A DNA stretch of 64,000 nucleotides from DASXRC01 sp036506495 (GCA_036506495.1 DASXRQ010000199.1:1-64000), one strand, 5' to 3'. Counted from the first letter of the stretch, positions 53,527 to 62,834 are shown. Translations and numbers: made by a program. Notes: generated from the letters alone by a model not told the origin.

Positions 53527-54258
53527 TCAGGTCCAGTGCGGGCGGCACAGCCGCACGGCGGCCACCTCGACGGTGGAGGCCAGTGCGGCGGCGTATCCGG
53601 ACGGCGCGGGCAGGTCGCGTACGTGGATCGGATCGGCCGACCACCAGTGGGGCACGGTGGCGACCGGCTCATCGACCTCGATGCGGTTAGGCTCTATGCA
53701 CAGCCCTTGCCCGGCCAGCTTGGCCACGGCCTCCTTGCGCGTCCAGGTGCGGTAGAACACCGTGCTGCGGTCATCGGCCGCGAGGGCCCGGTATCGGGCG
53801 TACTCCGGCGCGGCGAGAGTCATGCCGGCGAGGTCGTCGACCTCGGCAAGGTCGCGCATCTCCTCCAGATCGATGCCGACCCGCCCGGAGCCGACGACCG
53901 CCATCACGAGCCAGGACCCCGAATGGGCGACGGAGTAGTCGAGCGGACCGCCGTCGGCGAGCGCGGGGCGGCCGTGATCGGGATCCCCGCAGTGCTCACA
54001 GCCGCGCCGGATCGTCACCATCGACGGGTCGCGCTGCAGGTAGCGCGCCGCGACGAGTCGCTGGACGGCCCTCGACGCGACGAACGTGAGCCGCGGCGGC
54101 CCGGGCCGGTATTTCTCCGCGCGTGCCCGCTCATCGGCGTCGAGCAGCCCCGGCCACCGATCATCATCGACGATCGGCACCGCCCAGATGTGGCACTCAC
54201 CGACGCCCGGCACCGACCCGGGCTTGGGCGGGTCCCGTCCGTCAATGCTCCACGCCAC
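53527..54258 (-). CDS. 4'-phosphopantetheinyl transferase, Sfp type
   Basis: 243 residues. The Mg2+ and CoA binding motifs GIDLEEM near 127 and WTRKEAVAKLAG near 170 are present, with the first-half motif SVAHSGSWLVMAV near 110. It converts apo to holo carrier proteins. It starts with GTG at 54258. It lies 3.6 kb from the end of the NRPS/PKS operon and outside it, but is the only such enzyme in the window, so it likely activates the carrier domains of that pathway. Confidence 0.92.
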   Translation of the reverse strand: MAWSIDGRDPPKPGSVPGVGECHIWAVPIVDDDRWPGLLDADERARAEKYRPGPPRLTFVASRAVQRLVAARYLQRDPSMVTIRRGCEHCGDPDHGRPALADGGPLDYSVAHSGSWLVMAVVGSGRVGIDLEEMRDLAEVDDLAGMTLAAPEYARYRALAADDRSTVFYRTWTRKEAVAKLAGQGLCIEPNRIEVDEPVATVPHWWSADPIHVRDLPAPSGYAAALASTVEVAAVRLCRPHWT

Positions 54259-54423
54259 CGGGCCAACGATAGGGCCTCACCCTCTCCCAACCATGCAAGA
54301 TCGACGCACTCTTGCCAAGGTTGCGCTGTCCCAGGCTCGGGACGCCCCAACCCGTGCAAGGTTGTGATGGCCATGCGCGGACGTCTGCGATCACCCCGTC
54401 CTGACCTGGCATATTTGTCAACC

Positions 54424-54777
54424 ATGAACGCGGACGTCGAGCGGTTGCTAGACACCCACGAGCCGCGGATCGCCGACTTGGCCCGGCGGATGTGCGAACA
54501 GGTTCTGGCGGTGTTCCCCGACGCGGTGGTCAGCACGGACGATCAGAACGTCGGGTTCGGCGCCGGCACCGGCTACAAAGGACTGATCTTCGTGGTCACG
54601 CCGCACCGGGCGCATGTCGCGCTGGGCGTCGCCCGAGGCGCGGACCTGCCGGATCCTGCGCGGTTGCTGGAGGGTCGCGGCAAGGTGCATCGGCACGCGA
54701 AGATCCGCGACGTCGGCGACGTGGAGCGACCGGAGCTGCGGGAGTTGATGACCGCCGCGGTCGCCCGGTCGACGTGA
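54424..54777 (+). CDS. DUF1801/DUF5655-like small protein
   Basis: 117 residues with LLDTHEPRIADLARRMCEQV, TGYKGLIFVVTPHRAHVAL and a C-terminal KVHRHAKIRDVGDVERP block. This alternating strand pattern is that of the YdhG/DUF1801 group, whose function is unknown. No ribosome site precedes the ATG at 54424, so a leaderless transcript is possible. Confidence 0.75.
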   Translation: MNADVERLLDTHEPRIADLARRMCEQVLAVFPDAVVSTDDQNVGFGAGTGYKGLIFVVTPHRAHVALGVARGADLPDPARLLEGRGKVHRHAKIRDVGDVERPELRELMTAAVARST

Positions 54778-54893
54778 TACGACGCGTGCGGTGAGCATAG
54801 CCAGGTGGCCGCGGCGCACACCTCCTCGACGGTGCGCAGCCGCTTGGCCGGGGTGGCCCGGGCGCGCTGGTCGCGGATCTGACCGGCCAACAC
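54774..54893 (-). pseudogene. Short-chain dehydrogenase C-terminal remnant
   Basis: The minus strand encodes LRTVEEVCAAATWLCSPHASYH, close to the conserved C-terminal segment of short-chain dehydrogenases (EEVAAAVLWLCSPEAS type). Nothing of the Rossmann fold remains; a stop codon lies just upstream in the same frame and the segment runs into the 3' end of the neighbouring gene. I read it as a gene scrap left by a deletion. Confidence 0.4.
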
Positions 54894-54972
54894 CGCGCCA
54901 GCTCAGTCGGACTAGGGCGCGTGGTCGCCCGGCAGGGCCCCACCTCTGACGGAGTTGGGCGCTTCGGCGTGG

Positions 54973-55176
54973 CTACGAGAGCGCGACCGCGACGAGCCCG
55001 CCCACCAGCGCCATGATGGCGACCACGAGCAGGAGCAGTCGACGCAGGCGGAGCATGCGGTATTCGCGGGGCGGACACGGTCGACCGTGCCGCATGCCGT
55101 CGGCGAACTTGCGGTCCTGGGCGCGCAGTGCGGCGTCGAGTGCGTCGAGCCTGTGACGATCGTCTTGGCTGAGCAT
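54973..55176 (-). CDS. DUF3040 membrane protein
   Basis: 67 residues. The start LSQDDRHRLDALDAALRAQD followed by RKFADGM is the DUF3040 signature, and the C-terminal helix (LLLLVVAIMALVGGLVAVAL) would span the membrane. The usual second helix is missing, as in shorter members. GGAG lies seven nt before the ATG at 55176. Function unknown; widespread in actinobacteria. Confidence 0.8.
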   Translation of the reverse strand: MLSQDDRHRLDALDAALRAQDRKFADGMRHGRPCPPREYRMLRLRRLLLLVVAIMALVGGLVAVALS

Positions 55177-55335
55177 TCGGATTCTCCGGTGGGCAGGTCG
55201 GCGGTGCGGTGTTCGAGGGACTACGGGCACGGTGATACCCGTTCGGCGGGCGTTGAATCGGGTACCCCGTGGTCGACTATCGCCCCTCAGCACGTGGATC
55301 CCCCGATCGTGCCAGCGCACCCGATCGGCGCGGCC

Positions 55336-57234
55336 TCATGCTGTGATCGACGCGCGGGCCTTCGCCGCCGTCACCGCGGCGGTCAGCGTCTGGATGTCGT
55401 ACGCACCGAAGTGTCGCCGGCCGTTGATGAAGAAAGTGGGGGTCCCGGAGACCCCGCTCAGGTCGGCGGAGTCGACGTCCGCGGCGATGCGCGCCGCGCC
55501 CTGCCGGCCGCGCACGTGGTCGCTGAACCTGTCGACGTCGAGGCCGAGCCGCTCGGCATGGCGGATGAGGTCGGCGGGGCGCAGCTCACCCTGATGCTCG
55601 AGCAGCATGTCGTGCATCGGCCAGAACGCGCCCTGGTCGTCCGCCGCCTCGGCGGCCTCGGCGGCGAGTTGGGCGTGTGGGTGGACGTCGGCGAGCGGGA
55701 GATGCCGCCATACGTACCGCACCTCGCCGTGGCCGGCGAGCAGTGCGCGCACCACCGGCTCGGCCTGTCCGCAGTACGGACACTCGAAGTCGCCGTACTC
55801 GACGAGGGTCACCGGGGCGTCGTGCGGCCCGCGGATGTGGTCGCGGTCGGGGTCGACCGGGACGGCGAGGTCCACGATGGACTCCGTGGTGCCGATCAGG
55901 GCGCGCGCCCGCCGGCGCGGGGGGAGCAGCGCGGTCATTCGGAAGACCACCCAGGTCACGATCGACGCGGTCAGCGCCGCGGTCAGCACGCCGAGCTTGG
56001 CCTCCTCCAGCTGGGCACCGGTGAACGCTAGGGTGGCCACCAGCAGCGAGACCGTGAAGCCGACGCCGGCGATGGTGCCGGCTCCCGCGACCGCGGCCCA
56101 GCCGACCGGGGGGCGCAGCCGGCCCCGACTGACCCGGCCGAGCAGCCAGGTGGCGCTCAGGATCCCGGCCGGCTTTCCGACCACGTAGCCGGCGGCGATC
56201 CCGAGCGTGATCGGTGAGGTGTACGCCCGGCCGAGAAAGTCCCCGCTGATCTGGATGCCGGCGTTGGCGAGTGCGAACAGCGGCACGATCACGTAGCTGG
56301 TCCACGGGTGGTAGAGCAGCTGGAGCCGCTCGTTGAACGAGATGGCCCGCTCCAGCCCCAGCCGCGCCGAGCGTTCCAACTCCGGCGTCGGCTGCTCGCG
56401 AAACAGCCGGAACAGGTCGCTCGCCCGTTCCAGTTGGCTGCGCGGCGCCGGGTACGCGAAGACCATCAGGCCCATCGCGAGACCCACCACAACGGGGTCG
56501 ACGCCGGACTCGAAGAGCGCGACCCAGGCGGTCAGGCCCACGATGGCGTAGATCAGGCCGTACCGGATACGCCGGGCGCGAAAGACCAGGCCGAGCGCGA
56601 AGACGCCCGCGGCGACCGCCAGCGCCGGCCAAACCACCTGCTCGCTGTACCCGACGGCGATCACCACGAGCGACGCGAGGTCGTCGACCACGGCGGCGGT
56701 GAGGAGGAATGCGCGCAGCCGATCCGGGAAGCGCGGACCGACCAGCGCCAGCAGGCCCAGGGCGAACGCGGTGTCGGTCGCCATCGTGGTGCCCCAGCCG
56801 TGGACCGACGCGCGGCCCGCGTTGGCCGCGAGGTAGATGGCGATGGGTACGGCCATCCCGCCCAGCCCGGCGACCAGCGGCACCGCCAGTCGACGCCGCT
56901 CGCGCAGCTCACCGATGTCGAACTCGCGGCGCGCCTCCAGCCCGACGACGAAGAAGAAGAACGTCATCAGGCCCGTGTTCACCCAGCCGCGCAGGTCCTG
57001 CGACAGACCGAGGCTGCCGACGCGGATGGACAGCGGCGTCTGCCACACCGTCTCGTACGACGAGGCGTGGATATTGACCCACAGTAGCGCCGCGAGCGCC
57101 GCCCCCAGCAGCACCGCGGCGCTGCCGGTCTCGGTGCGCAGGAACTCGCGCAGCGGGGTGTCGATGGTGCGAACCCAGGCGGTGCGTCGAGTCCACGCGT
57201 TGGCCGAGGACTCCACGCCGGTCATGCTGTCCAT
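55336..57234 (-). CDS. nhaA: NhaA Na+/H+ antiporter fused to a DsbA-type thioredoxin domain
   Basis: 632 residues. Residues 1-430 are NhaA with GLEARREFDIGEL, the ATDTAFALG segment and the essential Asp pair in VVDDLASLVVIA. After a linker, residues 450-625 form a DsbA/FrnE-like thioredoxin domain with the active site FECPYCGQAEP and the cis-Pro in SGTPTFFING. The fusion is known in actinobacteria. It would exchange Na+ for H+ across the membrane; the role of the disulfide domain is not known. A start at ATG 57225 (MTGVESS) is also possible. Confidence 0.92.
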   Translation of the reverse strand: MDSMTGVESSANAWTRRTAWVRTIDTPLREFLRTETGSAAVLLGAALAALLWVNIHASSYETVWQTPLSIRVGSLGLSQDLRGWVNTGLMTFFFFVVGLEARREFDIGELRERRRLAVPLVAGLGGMAVPIAIYLAANAGRASVHGWGTTMATDTAFALGLLALVGPRFPDRLRAFLLTAAVVDDLASLVVIAVGYSEQVVWPALAVAAGVFALGLVFRARRIRYGLIYAIVGLTAWVALFESGVDPVVVGLAMGLMVFAYPAPRSQLERASDLFRLFREQPTPELERSARLGLERAISFNERLQLLYHPWTSYVIVPLFALANAGIQISGDFLGRAYTSPITLGIAAGYVVGKPAGILSATWLLGRVSRGRLRPPVGWAAVAGAGTIAGVGFTVSLLVATLAFTGAQLEEAKLGVLTAALTASIVTWVVFRMTALLPPRRRARALIGTTESIVDLAVPVDPDRDHIRGPHDAPVTLVEYGDFECPYCGQAEPVVRALLAGHGEVRYVWRHLPLADVHPHAQLAAEAAEAADDQGAFWPMHDMLLEHQGELRPADLIRHAERLGLDVDRFSDHVRGRQGAARIAADVDSADLSGVSGTPTFFINGRRHFGAYDIQTLTAAVTAAKARASITA

Positions 57235-57315
57235 CCTCTATCGGCCGGCGCGCGCGGGGTGTAGGTTCAGCCGCACCGAGCCACCAAACCGTCCCATGTG
57301 TCAGGGGGTGCAGTC

Positions 57316-57525
57316 ATGTCCGACAGCATCTACACCTTTACCGAGGTCGTGGGCACCAGCACCGAGTCGTGGGAGAAGGCCGCCGCCGCCGCGGTCGAGC
57401 GGGCGGGCAGGACCCTGCGGAACCTTCGCGTGGCCGAGGTGGTCAAGCTGGACCTGGACCTAGACAACGGTCAGGTCCGGGCGTACCGCGCGCGCCTGCA
57501 GATCTCCTTCAAGCTGGAGGAGTAG
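57316..57525 (+). CDS. Dodecin flavin-binding protein
   Basis: 69 residues with the full dodecin pattern (YTFTEVVGTSTESWEKAAAA, the aromatic Trp that stacks on flavin, and LRNLRVAEVVKLDL). Dodecins form 12-mers that store riboflavin, FMN or CoA-bound flavin. The ATG at 57316 has a G-rich ribosome site. Divergent from nhaA. Confidence 0.94.
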   Translation: MSDSIYTFTEVVGTSTESWEKAAAAAVERAGRTLRNLRVAEVVKLDLDLDNGQVRAYRARLQISFKLEE

Positions 57526-57560
57526 GGCTGAGCCCGCCGCGTTTCGGCGCGACCTCGCCG

Positions 57561-57697
57561 GTGTCGCGCCGAGTCCTTTGCTCTGCTTCCCATGGGGATA
57601 CACCTGACGGCCGATAACGCACGTCACCCTTCGGCCAACGGCCGCTCGGACCGAGGGTGTCTCCTCCACGGAAGCAGAGCAAAGGACGTTGCGACAC
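57561..57697. ncRNA. Structured 137-nt inverted-repeat element downstream of dodecin
   Basis: An 18-bp perfect inverted repeat (57573-57590 with 57670-57687; core TTTGCTCTGCTTCC) is enclosed by a second pair, GTGTCGC (57561-57567) and GCGACAC (57691-57697). Inside it CACCCT and AGGGTG, and GGCCAACGGCC, can form further stems. The nested architecture suggests a folded RNA or a transposable hairpin, not a plain terminator. No open frame with codon bias lies inside. The strand cannot be decided. Called a candidate RNA; a bidirectional terminator or repeat element are alternatives. Confidence 0.45.
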
Positions 57698-57848
57698 ATG
57701 CCTCGGGTAGGGGCCGGGTCCGAACTAGAGCGCGCCTGGTTGGCGCTTAGGCCGCCGCAGCCACAGTCCGTGGATGAACACCACCGGCGTGCGGCGCAAC
57801 AGCAGAGGGCCTGGACCGCCGTACGGTGGTATTGGGGGTGACGACGAC

Positions 57849-58376
57849 ATGAGCACGTTGCGCCAGCGGTACCACGACTACAGCACACGTCTGTATGGCC
57901 CCAGCCCGCACACCGTCTGGCCGAGTTGGATCGGCAACCAGCGCATCGCCATCGGCAGCGTGCCGACCGCCGTGACGTTGTCGCGGCTGACCGAGCAGGG
58001 CATCACCCACGTCGTCAACTGTCGGGCGAAGGCGCAAACGTGGATCTCCCAGGATCTCGCGGTCGAGCGCGCGACGTTCGGACGGTCTCGTGTGGTCCAC
58101 GCCCCGATGTGGGACTTCGGCCAACCTCAGCCACCCCGGCTCTGGTCGGCCGCCGCGCAGTTCGCCGCGCGTGCCCTCGATGACGACCCCGACGCCGCCG
58201 TGTTGATCCATTGCCATCAGGGCCGTCGGCGCTCGGTCATGCTCGCGTACGCCGTGCTGCGGCTGCGCGGCCACACCGCCGAGCACGCGAGCGCGCTCAT
58301 CTCACAGCACCGCGCCGGGGCCGAGCTCGTCGCGGCCTATACGGCGAGCGTCGAACGCTGGCTCACCGGAGGTTAG
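57849..58376 (+). CDS. Dual-specificity protein phosphatase
   Basis: 175 residues. The Cys-loop IHCHQGRRRSVMLAYAVL near residue 120 fits HCxxGxxRS of DSP/PTP enzymes, with the general acid Asp likely in PMWDFGQP near 92. It removes phosphate from proteins or another phospho-ester; the substrate is unknown. The ATG at 57849 lies shortly downstream of the structured element. Its stop overlaps the end of the convergent B3/4 gene by four bp. Confidence 0.87.
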   Translation: MSTLRQRYHDYSTRLYGPSPHTVWPSWIGNQRIAIGSVPTAVTLSRLTEQGITHVVNCRAKAQTWISQDLAVERATFGRSRVVHAPMWDFGQPQPPRLWSAAAQFAARALDDDPDAAVLIHCHQGRRRSVMLAYAVLRLRGHTAEHASALISQHRAGAELVAAYTASVERWLTGG

Positions 58377-59065
58377 AACTCGAATCGTGGCGATTGTTGG
58401 CTTAATACCGCGGTTCTCGGCGAGACCGACCAGACGGCGGGCAGCTCGTCGGCGATGGCGGCGGCGACGTTCGGTATGTCCACGGATGCCGAGCCATGCA
58501 TCGCCTCCGCGACGACGAGGACCGCGGTCGTCGTGTCGCGTACGGCCGACTGGCCGCTCTGCCGATTGGTCCAGCGCCGGGCATGCGCCTGCCCGGCGGC
58601 GTCGGCGAAGATCACTTCGCGCGGTTCGGGGTGTTCCGTCTCACCCGAGAAGGTCAGGTACCGCTCGTCACCGCGTGCGTGGCGTACCTCGAGACTCTCG
58701 GAGATCTTGGTTACGTCGAAAACGGCGACCGGGATCGCGAACGCGAGCGAGATCGCGTTGCATAGATCGATCAGAGGATGGATCCGGGGGAGCGTGCGCT
58801 CCTTCCGGAAGCGCCGCAGCAAGGACTCGGCGGCGCACCGATACTGCGTCGGCTTGAGCCCCATCCTCGAAAACGTGCGCCGCCACGCCTGTATCTCGGG
58901 GAACTCGGCCTCCGAGCCGACGGCCAGCCGCGCCTCGGCGACCGCGGTGAACGCGGAGATTGGTCGATCGACGGACGCGTTCGCGCTGACCCCGGTCGCG
59001 AAGACCGCGGCGGCGACGAGATCGGGATGATCGTTCCAGATCTGCGGTGAGTGTTGGAAGTACAT
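58373..59065 (-). CDS. Stand-alone B3/B4 domain protein
   Basis: 230 residues. The segments GLKPTQYRCAAESLLRRFRK near 72 and LPRIHPLIDLCNAISLAFAI near 95 are typical of the B3/B4 domain of phenylalanyl-tRNA synthetase beta chains, which in that enzyme edits mischarged tRNA. Free-standing copies are common in bacteria; trans-editing has been proposed for the fold, but the role of this form is not established. The ATG at 59065 has no clear ribosome site. Divergent from the VOC gene with only 35 bp between them. Confidence 0.85.
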   Translation of the reverse strand: MYFQHSPQIWNDHPDLVAAAVFATGVSANASVDRPISAFTAVAEARLAVGSEAEFPEIQAWRRTFSRMGLKPTQYRCAAESLLRRFRKERTLPRIHPLIDLCNAISLAFAIPVAVFDVTKISESLEVRHARGDERYLTFSGETEHPEPREVIFADAAGQAHARRWTNRQSGQSAVRDTTTAVLVVAEAMHGSASVDIPNVAAAIADELPAVWSVSPRTAVLSQQSPRFEF

Positions 59066-59100
59066 GGGAAAATCTCGGGCGGCTGAGCAACGATGGCGCT

Positions 59101-59874
59101 ATGACGATTCCACAGTTTCCGACCGGAGCTCCCAACTGGGTTGACATCGGCACGACGGACGTCGAGGGAGCGGTCGCCTTCTACACGCGGCTGTTCGGCT
59201 GGACCCACCTTGATTTCGGGCCGGACGCCGGTGGCTACGGCGCGTTCCTGAAGGACGGGAAGCAGGTAGCCGGCGTCGGCCCGACGACCGACCCGGCACG
59301 GGGCACCTCGTGGGCGACGTATCTGGCCACGGATGACGCGGCCGCGACCGCCGCCAAGGTCGAGGCCGCCGGCGGCAAGGTAATCATGGCGCCGATGCAG
59401 GTCATGGATCAGGGCACCATGGCGGTCTTCGCCGATCCCACCGGCGCGTTCATCTCGGTCTGGCAGCCGGGCGCCCACAAGGGCACCGAGATTATGAACG
59501 AGCCCGGCAGCCTGACGTGGGCGGAGCTGATGACCAGCGACATCGGCGCCGCCAAGGCCTTCTACGAGCGCGTGTTCGGCGTCTCGAGCCGGGATGTCGA
59601 CGCGGGCGATGGCGGAATGTACACGCTCATCGAGGCGGGCCGCAGGTCCGTGGCCGGAGCCATGCAGGTGCGGCCCGAATGGGGTCCGATGCCCTCACAC
59701 TGGTCGATCTACTTCGAGGCCGACGACTGCGACGCGGTCGCCGACGAGGCGGTCCAGCTGGGCGGCACCGAGTCGGCGCGGCAGGACTCGCCGGCCGGGC
59801 GGTTCGCTAACCTCGTGGATCCGCAGGGCGGCGCATTCTCGATCATCAAGACGGACCCCGATTTTTCGATGTAG
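59101..59874 (+). CDS. VOC family protein with two glyoxalase-like domains
   Basis: 257 residues made of two repeats of the beta-alpha-beta-beta-beta fold: PNWVDIGTTDVEGAVAFYTR for the first and TWAELMTSDIGAAKAFYERV near 139 for the second. Close relatives are the CFP30B/hydroxylase-like proteins of mycobacteria. Metal ligands are incomplete, so it may bind rather than convert a ligand. Confidence 0.88.
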   Translation: MTIPQFPTGAPNWVDIGTTDVEGAVAFYTRLFGWTHLDFGPDAGGYGAFLKDGKQVAGVGPTTDPARGTSWATYLATDDAAATAAKVEAAGGKVIMAPMQVMDQGTMAVFADPTGAFISVWQPGAHKGTEIMNEPGSLTWAELMTSDIGAAKAFYERVFGVSSRDVDAGDGGMYTLIEAGRRSVAGAMQVRPEWGPMPSHWSIYFEADDCDAVADEAVQLGGTESARQDSPAGRFANLVDPQGGAFSIIKTDPDFSM

Positions 59875-59883
59875 GACAGCCGC

Positions 59884-60669
59884 TCAGCCCCCATCGGCCA
59901 GCGACGCGAGCAGCGGAATGCTGGAGATCTTCTCGCGGGTCAGCTCGGCCCAGAGGATGCCGCCGGCCGGGCGGCCGGTCCGCCGCTCGCGGCAGTCGAT
60001 GATCCGGTCCGGCGTGACCACGAGGTCCAGCGGCACGTCGTGCGCGGTGGTCGGGATCCGTCCCGCCGGGCGCACCTGCAGTTCGTGGACCGTCGTGACC
60101 ACCAACGCGTGCGCCGCGACCAGGCCGGCCGCGGCGGCGAGAGCGAACTCCAGGTCGGCAAACCCGCCGCCCTTGCCCAGCCGTGCCCCGTCCTCGCCGG
60201 CGGCGACGCAGCCCATGACGACCATGTCCACCGGCGCCAGGTCGGCGACCGCGACCCGCCGCGCCGAGCGGGAGGCGCCCCGGATGGACGCGGCCCGGCG
60301 GGGTGCGTCGGTGAGGTGTTCGGGATCGAGCAGGAAGAACGGATCCGGCTCGGTCAGCCGCGGCACCGCCATGTAGACGGTCTTGCCGTCCTGGAGGGCG
60401 CGCTCGCGCACCGGCAGCTGCGCGGAGTCCGGATTCGCCTTGACCATGCCGGCGCGCCGCCAATCCTCCGTCGCCCGCAACCGTTCCGCGGCGGCCTCGG
60501 CGCCGGCGAAGTTCGGGATCCGCCCGGCCGCGCCCGGGAACCGGGCGACGCGCGCCCTGCGGAGCGCCGCCCAGACCTCCTCCCGCAAGGCGGCCTTGGC
60601 CGCGAGCAACTCCGGCGCGCCGCCCGCGTCGTGGTCGTGCCGGTTCCGACGTCTCGGCATGCGTCTCAT
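59884..60669 (-). CDS. 5-formyltetrahydrofolate cyclo-ligase family protein
   Basis: 261 residues. Family features include KAALREEVWAALRR near 20, the VPRLTEPDPFFLLDP segment and the phosphate-binding GARLGKGGGFADLEFAL near 180. It is longer at the N terminus than classical MTHFS and closer to the MTHFSD-like branch, so cyclo-ligase activity is not certain. ATG at 60669 is chosen; 60660 is the alternative. Convergent with the VOC gene. Confidence 0.83.
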   Translation of the reverse strand: MRRMPRRRNRHDHDAGGAPELLAAKAALREEVWAALRRARVARFPGAAGRIPNFAGAEAAAERLRATEDWRRAGMVKANPDSAQLPVRERALQDGKTVYMAVPRLTEPDPFFLLDPEHLTDAPRRAASIRGASRSARRVAVADLAPVDMVVMGCVAAGEDGARLGKGGGFADLEFALAAAAGLVAAHALVVTTVHELQVRPAGRIPTTAHDVPLDLVVTPDRIIDCRERRTGRPAGGILWAELTREKISSIPLLASLADGG

Positions 60670-60692
60670 CCTCACCCGGACGCCGTCCAGAG

Positions 60693-62834
60693 TCAGGCCC
60701 GGCTGCCGGCGAGCGTGTCGTCCCGGTGGCGCTCGGCCGGTAGCGTTCCGGCTGAGGCGGGCGCCGGCGACGGGCCGCCGAGCCAGCGTGGCAGGTACCA
60801 GTTGCGCTCGCCGAGCAGCGCCATGGCGGCGGGGACGAGCACGAGCCGCGCGATGGTGACGTCGACGAGGATGGCGGCAGCCATGCCGACACCGATGATC
60901 TTCACCATCACGCTCGGGTCGAGCGCGAAGCCCAGTGCCACCGCGATCATGATGCCGGCCGCGGACGTGACGATCCGAGCCGTGTCGGCGAGGCCGGAGA
61001 CGACGCTCGCTGTGACGCTTCCCGTCTGGTCGTACCGCTCGCGTACCCGGCTGAGCATGAAGACCTCGTAGTCCATGGACAGTCCGAAGAGGATCGCGAA
61101 CAGCACCACAGGAGCCCAGGCGGCGATCGGCACCGGGCCGTCCAGCCCGACCAACCGCGCGCCCACCTGGGTCTGGAACGCCAGCGTCATCACACCGTAC
61201 GCGGCGCCCACTGACAGCAGGTTGGTCAGCACCGCCTTGACCGGCAGCACCAGCGAGCGGAACACGAACACGAGCAGCACGGAGGTGACGGCGAGCACGG
61301 CGCCGACGACCTGCCACAGGTGGGTGCCGAGCACGCCGGTCAGGTCGACGGTGGCTGCGGTCGGGCCGGTCACGTCGGCTCCCGGCGGGAGTTGGCCATG
61401 CAGTCGGCGTACCAGGGCGTAGGTCGCGTCGTCCTGCGGTCCGCTGCCGGGGGTGATCTGGAAGGCCACGGTCCCGCCGTCCGGCGACACCGCCGTCGGC
61501 GACACGTCCGCGACCCCGGGCGTGGCCGCGACCGTCGTTACGAGGCGAGCCAGCGTGGGTTCGTCCACGCGGCGGCGGTCAACGACGATCGTGAGCGGGC
61601 CGTTGGCGCCCGGTCCGAAAGCCGCGGCGACCATGTCGTACGCCTGGCGGGTCGGGTTCGAGGTGCGTTCGCTGCCGGCGTCGTTTTGGCCGAGTCGCAT
61701 GCCCAGTGCCGGCGCGGCCAGGGCGAGCATCGCAACGACGGCAGCGGTGAGCCAGATCGCGGGCCGGCGGACCACGGCCCGGCCCATTCGCTCGGCCCAC
61801 CGCGACCGGAACCCGGCCCGGGTGGAGGCAGCGGCCGTGCGACGGGCCCGCCGGCCGAACACCCGTCGGCCGAGCGCGCCGAGCAGCGCGGGCAGTAGCG
61901 TGATCGAGGCGGCCACCGCGCAGAGGACGACCAGCCCTGCCGCCAACCCCATCGAGCCGAAGCTGGGTACGCCGCTGAGCGCCAGACCGGTGATGGCGAC
62001 GAGGACGGTCCCGCCGGCGAACACGACCGAGCGGCCGGCCGTGGCGGTGGCTCGGGCGGCGGCCGCCAGCCGGTCCAGGCCATTGAGCATCCCTTCACGG
62101 TGCCGCGCCACGACGAACAGCCCATAGTCGATTCCAACCCCGAGGCCGATCATGCTGCCGAGCGTCGGGCTGACCGTGTTGACGTCCATCCCGCGCGCCA
62201 ACAGCGCGATCAGGCTCAACCCGGCGCCGACGGCGACGCCGGCGATCAGCAGCGGCAGGCCGGCGGCCAGTGCGGACCCGAAGGCCACCAGCAGGATCAC
62301 CAGCGCGATCCCGACTCCGACCGTCTCCGCCAGTCCGTTCGGGCCCTGGATCGCCTCGGGCACCTCGCCGCCAACGGCGACCCGCGCGCCGGCGTCGGCC
62401 AGGGGCGCGGCCGCTCGGGTCAGAGCGTCCGTTGCGGCGCGCAGCGGCACGTCGGCCACCTCAGCGTCGTACCGCACCTCTAGCAGGGTGGTGCGGCCGT
62501 CGGCGCTGTCCCGCTCATCCACCGTCCGGACGCCGGCCAGCCCGCGCACCTCGCTGGTCGCGCGCGTCAGGGCCGCACGGTCCGGGGAGCCGTCGGGCCA
62601 CCGCGCGACCAGGTGTGCCTCGGCGCCGGCCTCGGCCGGGAAGCCGGCCAGCAGCCGCGCGTACGCCCGGTCGCTCGATGTTCCCGGCACGGTCATCGCG
62701 TCTCGCAGCGTGCCGCCGACGGTGGCCGACAGGGCGACCACGACCGTGAGGACGGCCAGCCAGCCGCCCGCCACGCGCCATGGATGGGCGGCACACGCCC
62801 GGCCGGTCGCTTCCAGCAATCGCCTGAGTTCCAT
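60693..62834 (-). CDS. MMPL family RND-type exporter
   Basis: 713 residues, about 12 helices in two six-helix halves. Family motifs: GLGVGIDYGLFVVARHREG near 235 and FGLSMDYEVFMLSRVRERYD near 580, each with the proton-relay Asp and Tyr. Two extracytoplasmic domains follow helices 1 and 7. These proteins move lipids, siderophores or drugs. The divergent LysR gene probably regulates it. It is intact, in contrast to the MMPL remnant at 20503. Confidence 0.92.
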   Translation of the reverse strand: MELRRLLEATGRACAAHPWRVAGGWLAVLTVVVALSATVGGTLRDAMTVPGTSSDRAYARLLAGFPAEAGAEAHLVARWPDGSPDRAALTRATSEVRGLAGVRTVDERDSADGRTTLLEVRYDAEVADVPLRAATDALTRAAAPLADAGARVAVGGEVPEAIQGPNGLAETVGVGIALVILLVAFGSALAAGLPLLIAGVAVGAGLSLIALLARGMDVNTVSPTLGSMIGLGVGIDYGLFVVARHREGMLNGLDRLAAAARATATAGRSVVFAGGTVLVAITGLALSGVPSFGSMGLAAGLVVLCAVAASITLLPALLGALGRRVFGRRARRTAAASTRAGFRSRWAERMGRAVVRRPAIWLTAAVVAMLALAAPALGMRLGQNDAGSERTSNPTRQAYDMVAAAFGPGANGPLTIVVDRRRVDEPTLARLVTTVAATPGVADVSPTAVSPDGGTVAFQITPGSGPQDDATYALVRRLHGQLPPGADVTGPTAATVDLTGVLGTHLWQVVGAVLAVTSVLLVFVFRSLVLPVKAVLTNLLSVGAAYGVMTLAFQTQVGARLVGLDGPVPIAAWAPVVLFAILFGLSMDYEVFMLSRVRERYDQTGSVTASVVSGLADTARIVTSAAGIMIAVALGFALDPSVMVKIIGVGMAAAILVDVTIARLVLVPAAMALLGERNWYLPRWLGGPSPAPASAGTLPAERHRDDTLAGSRA

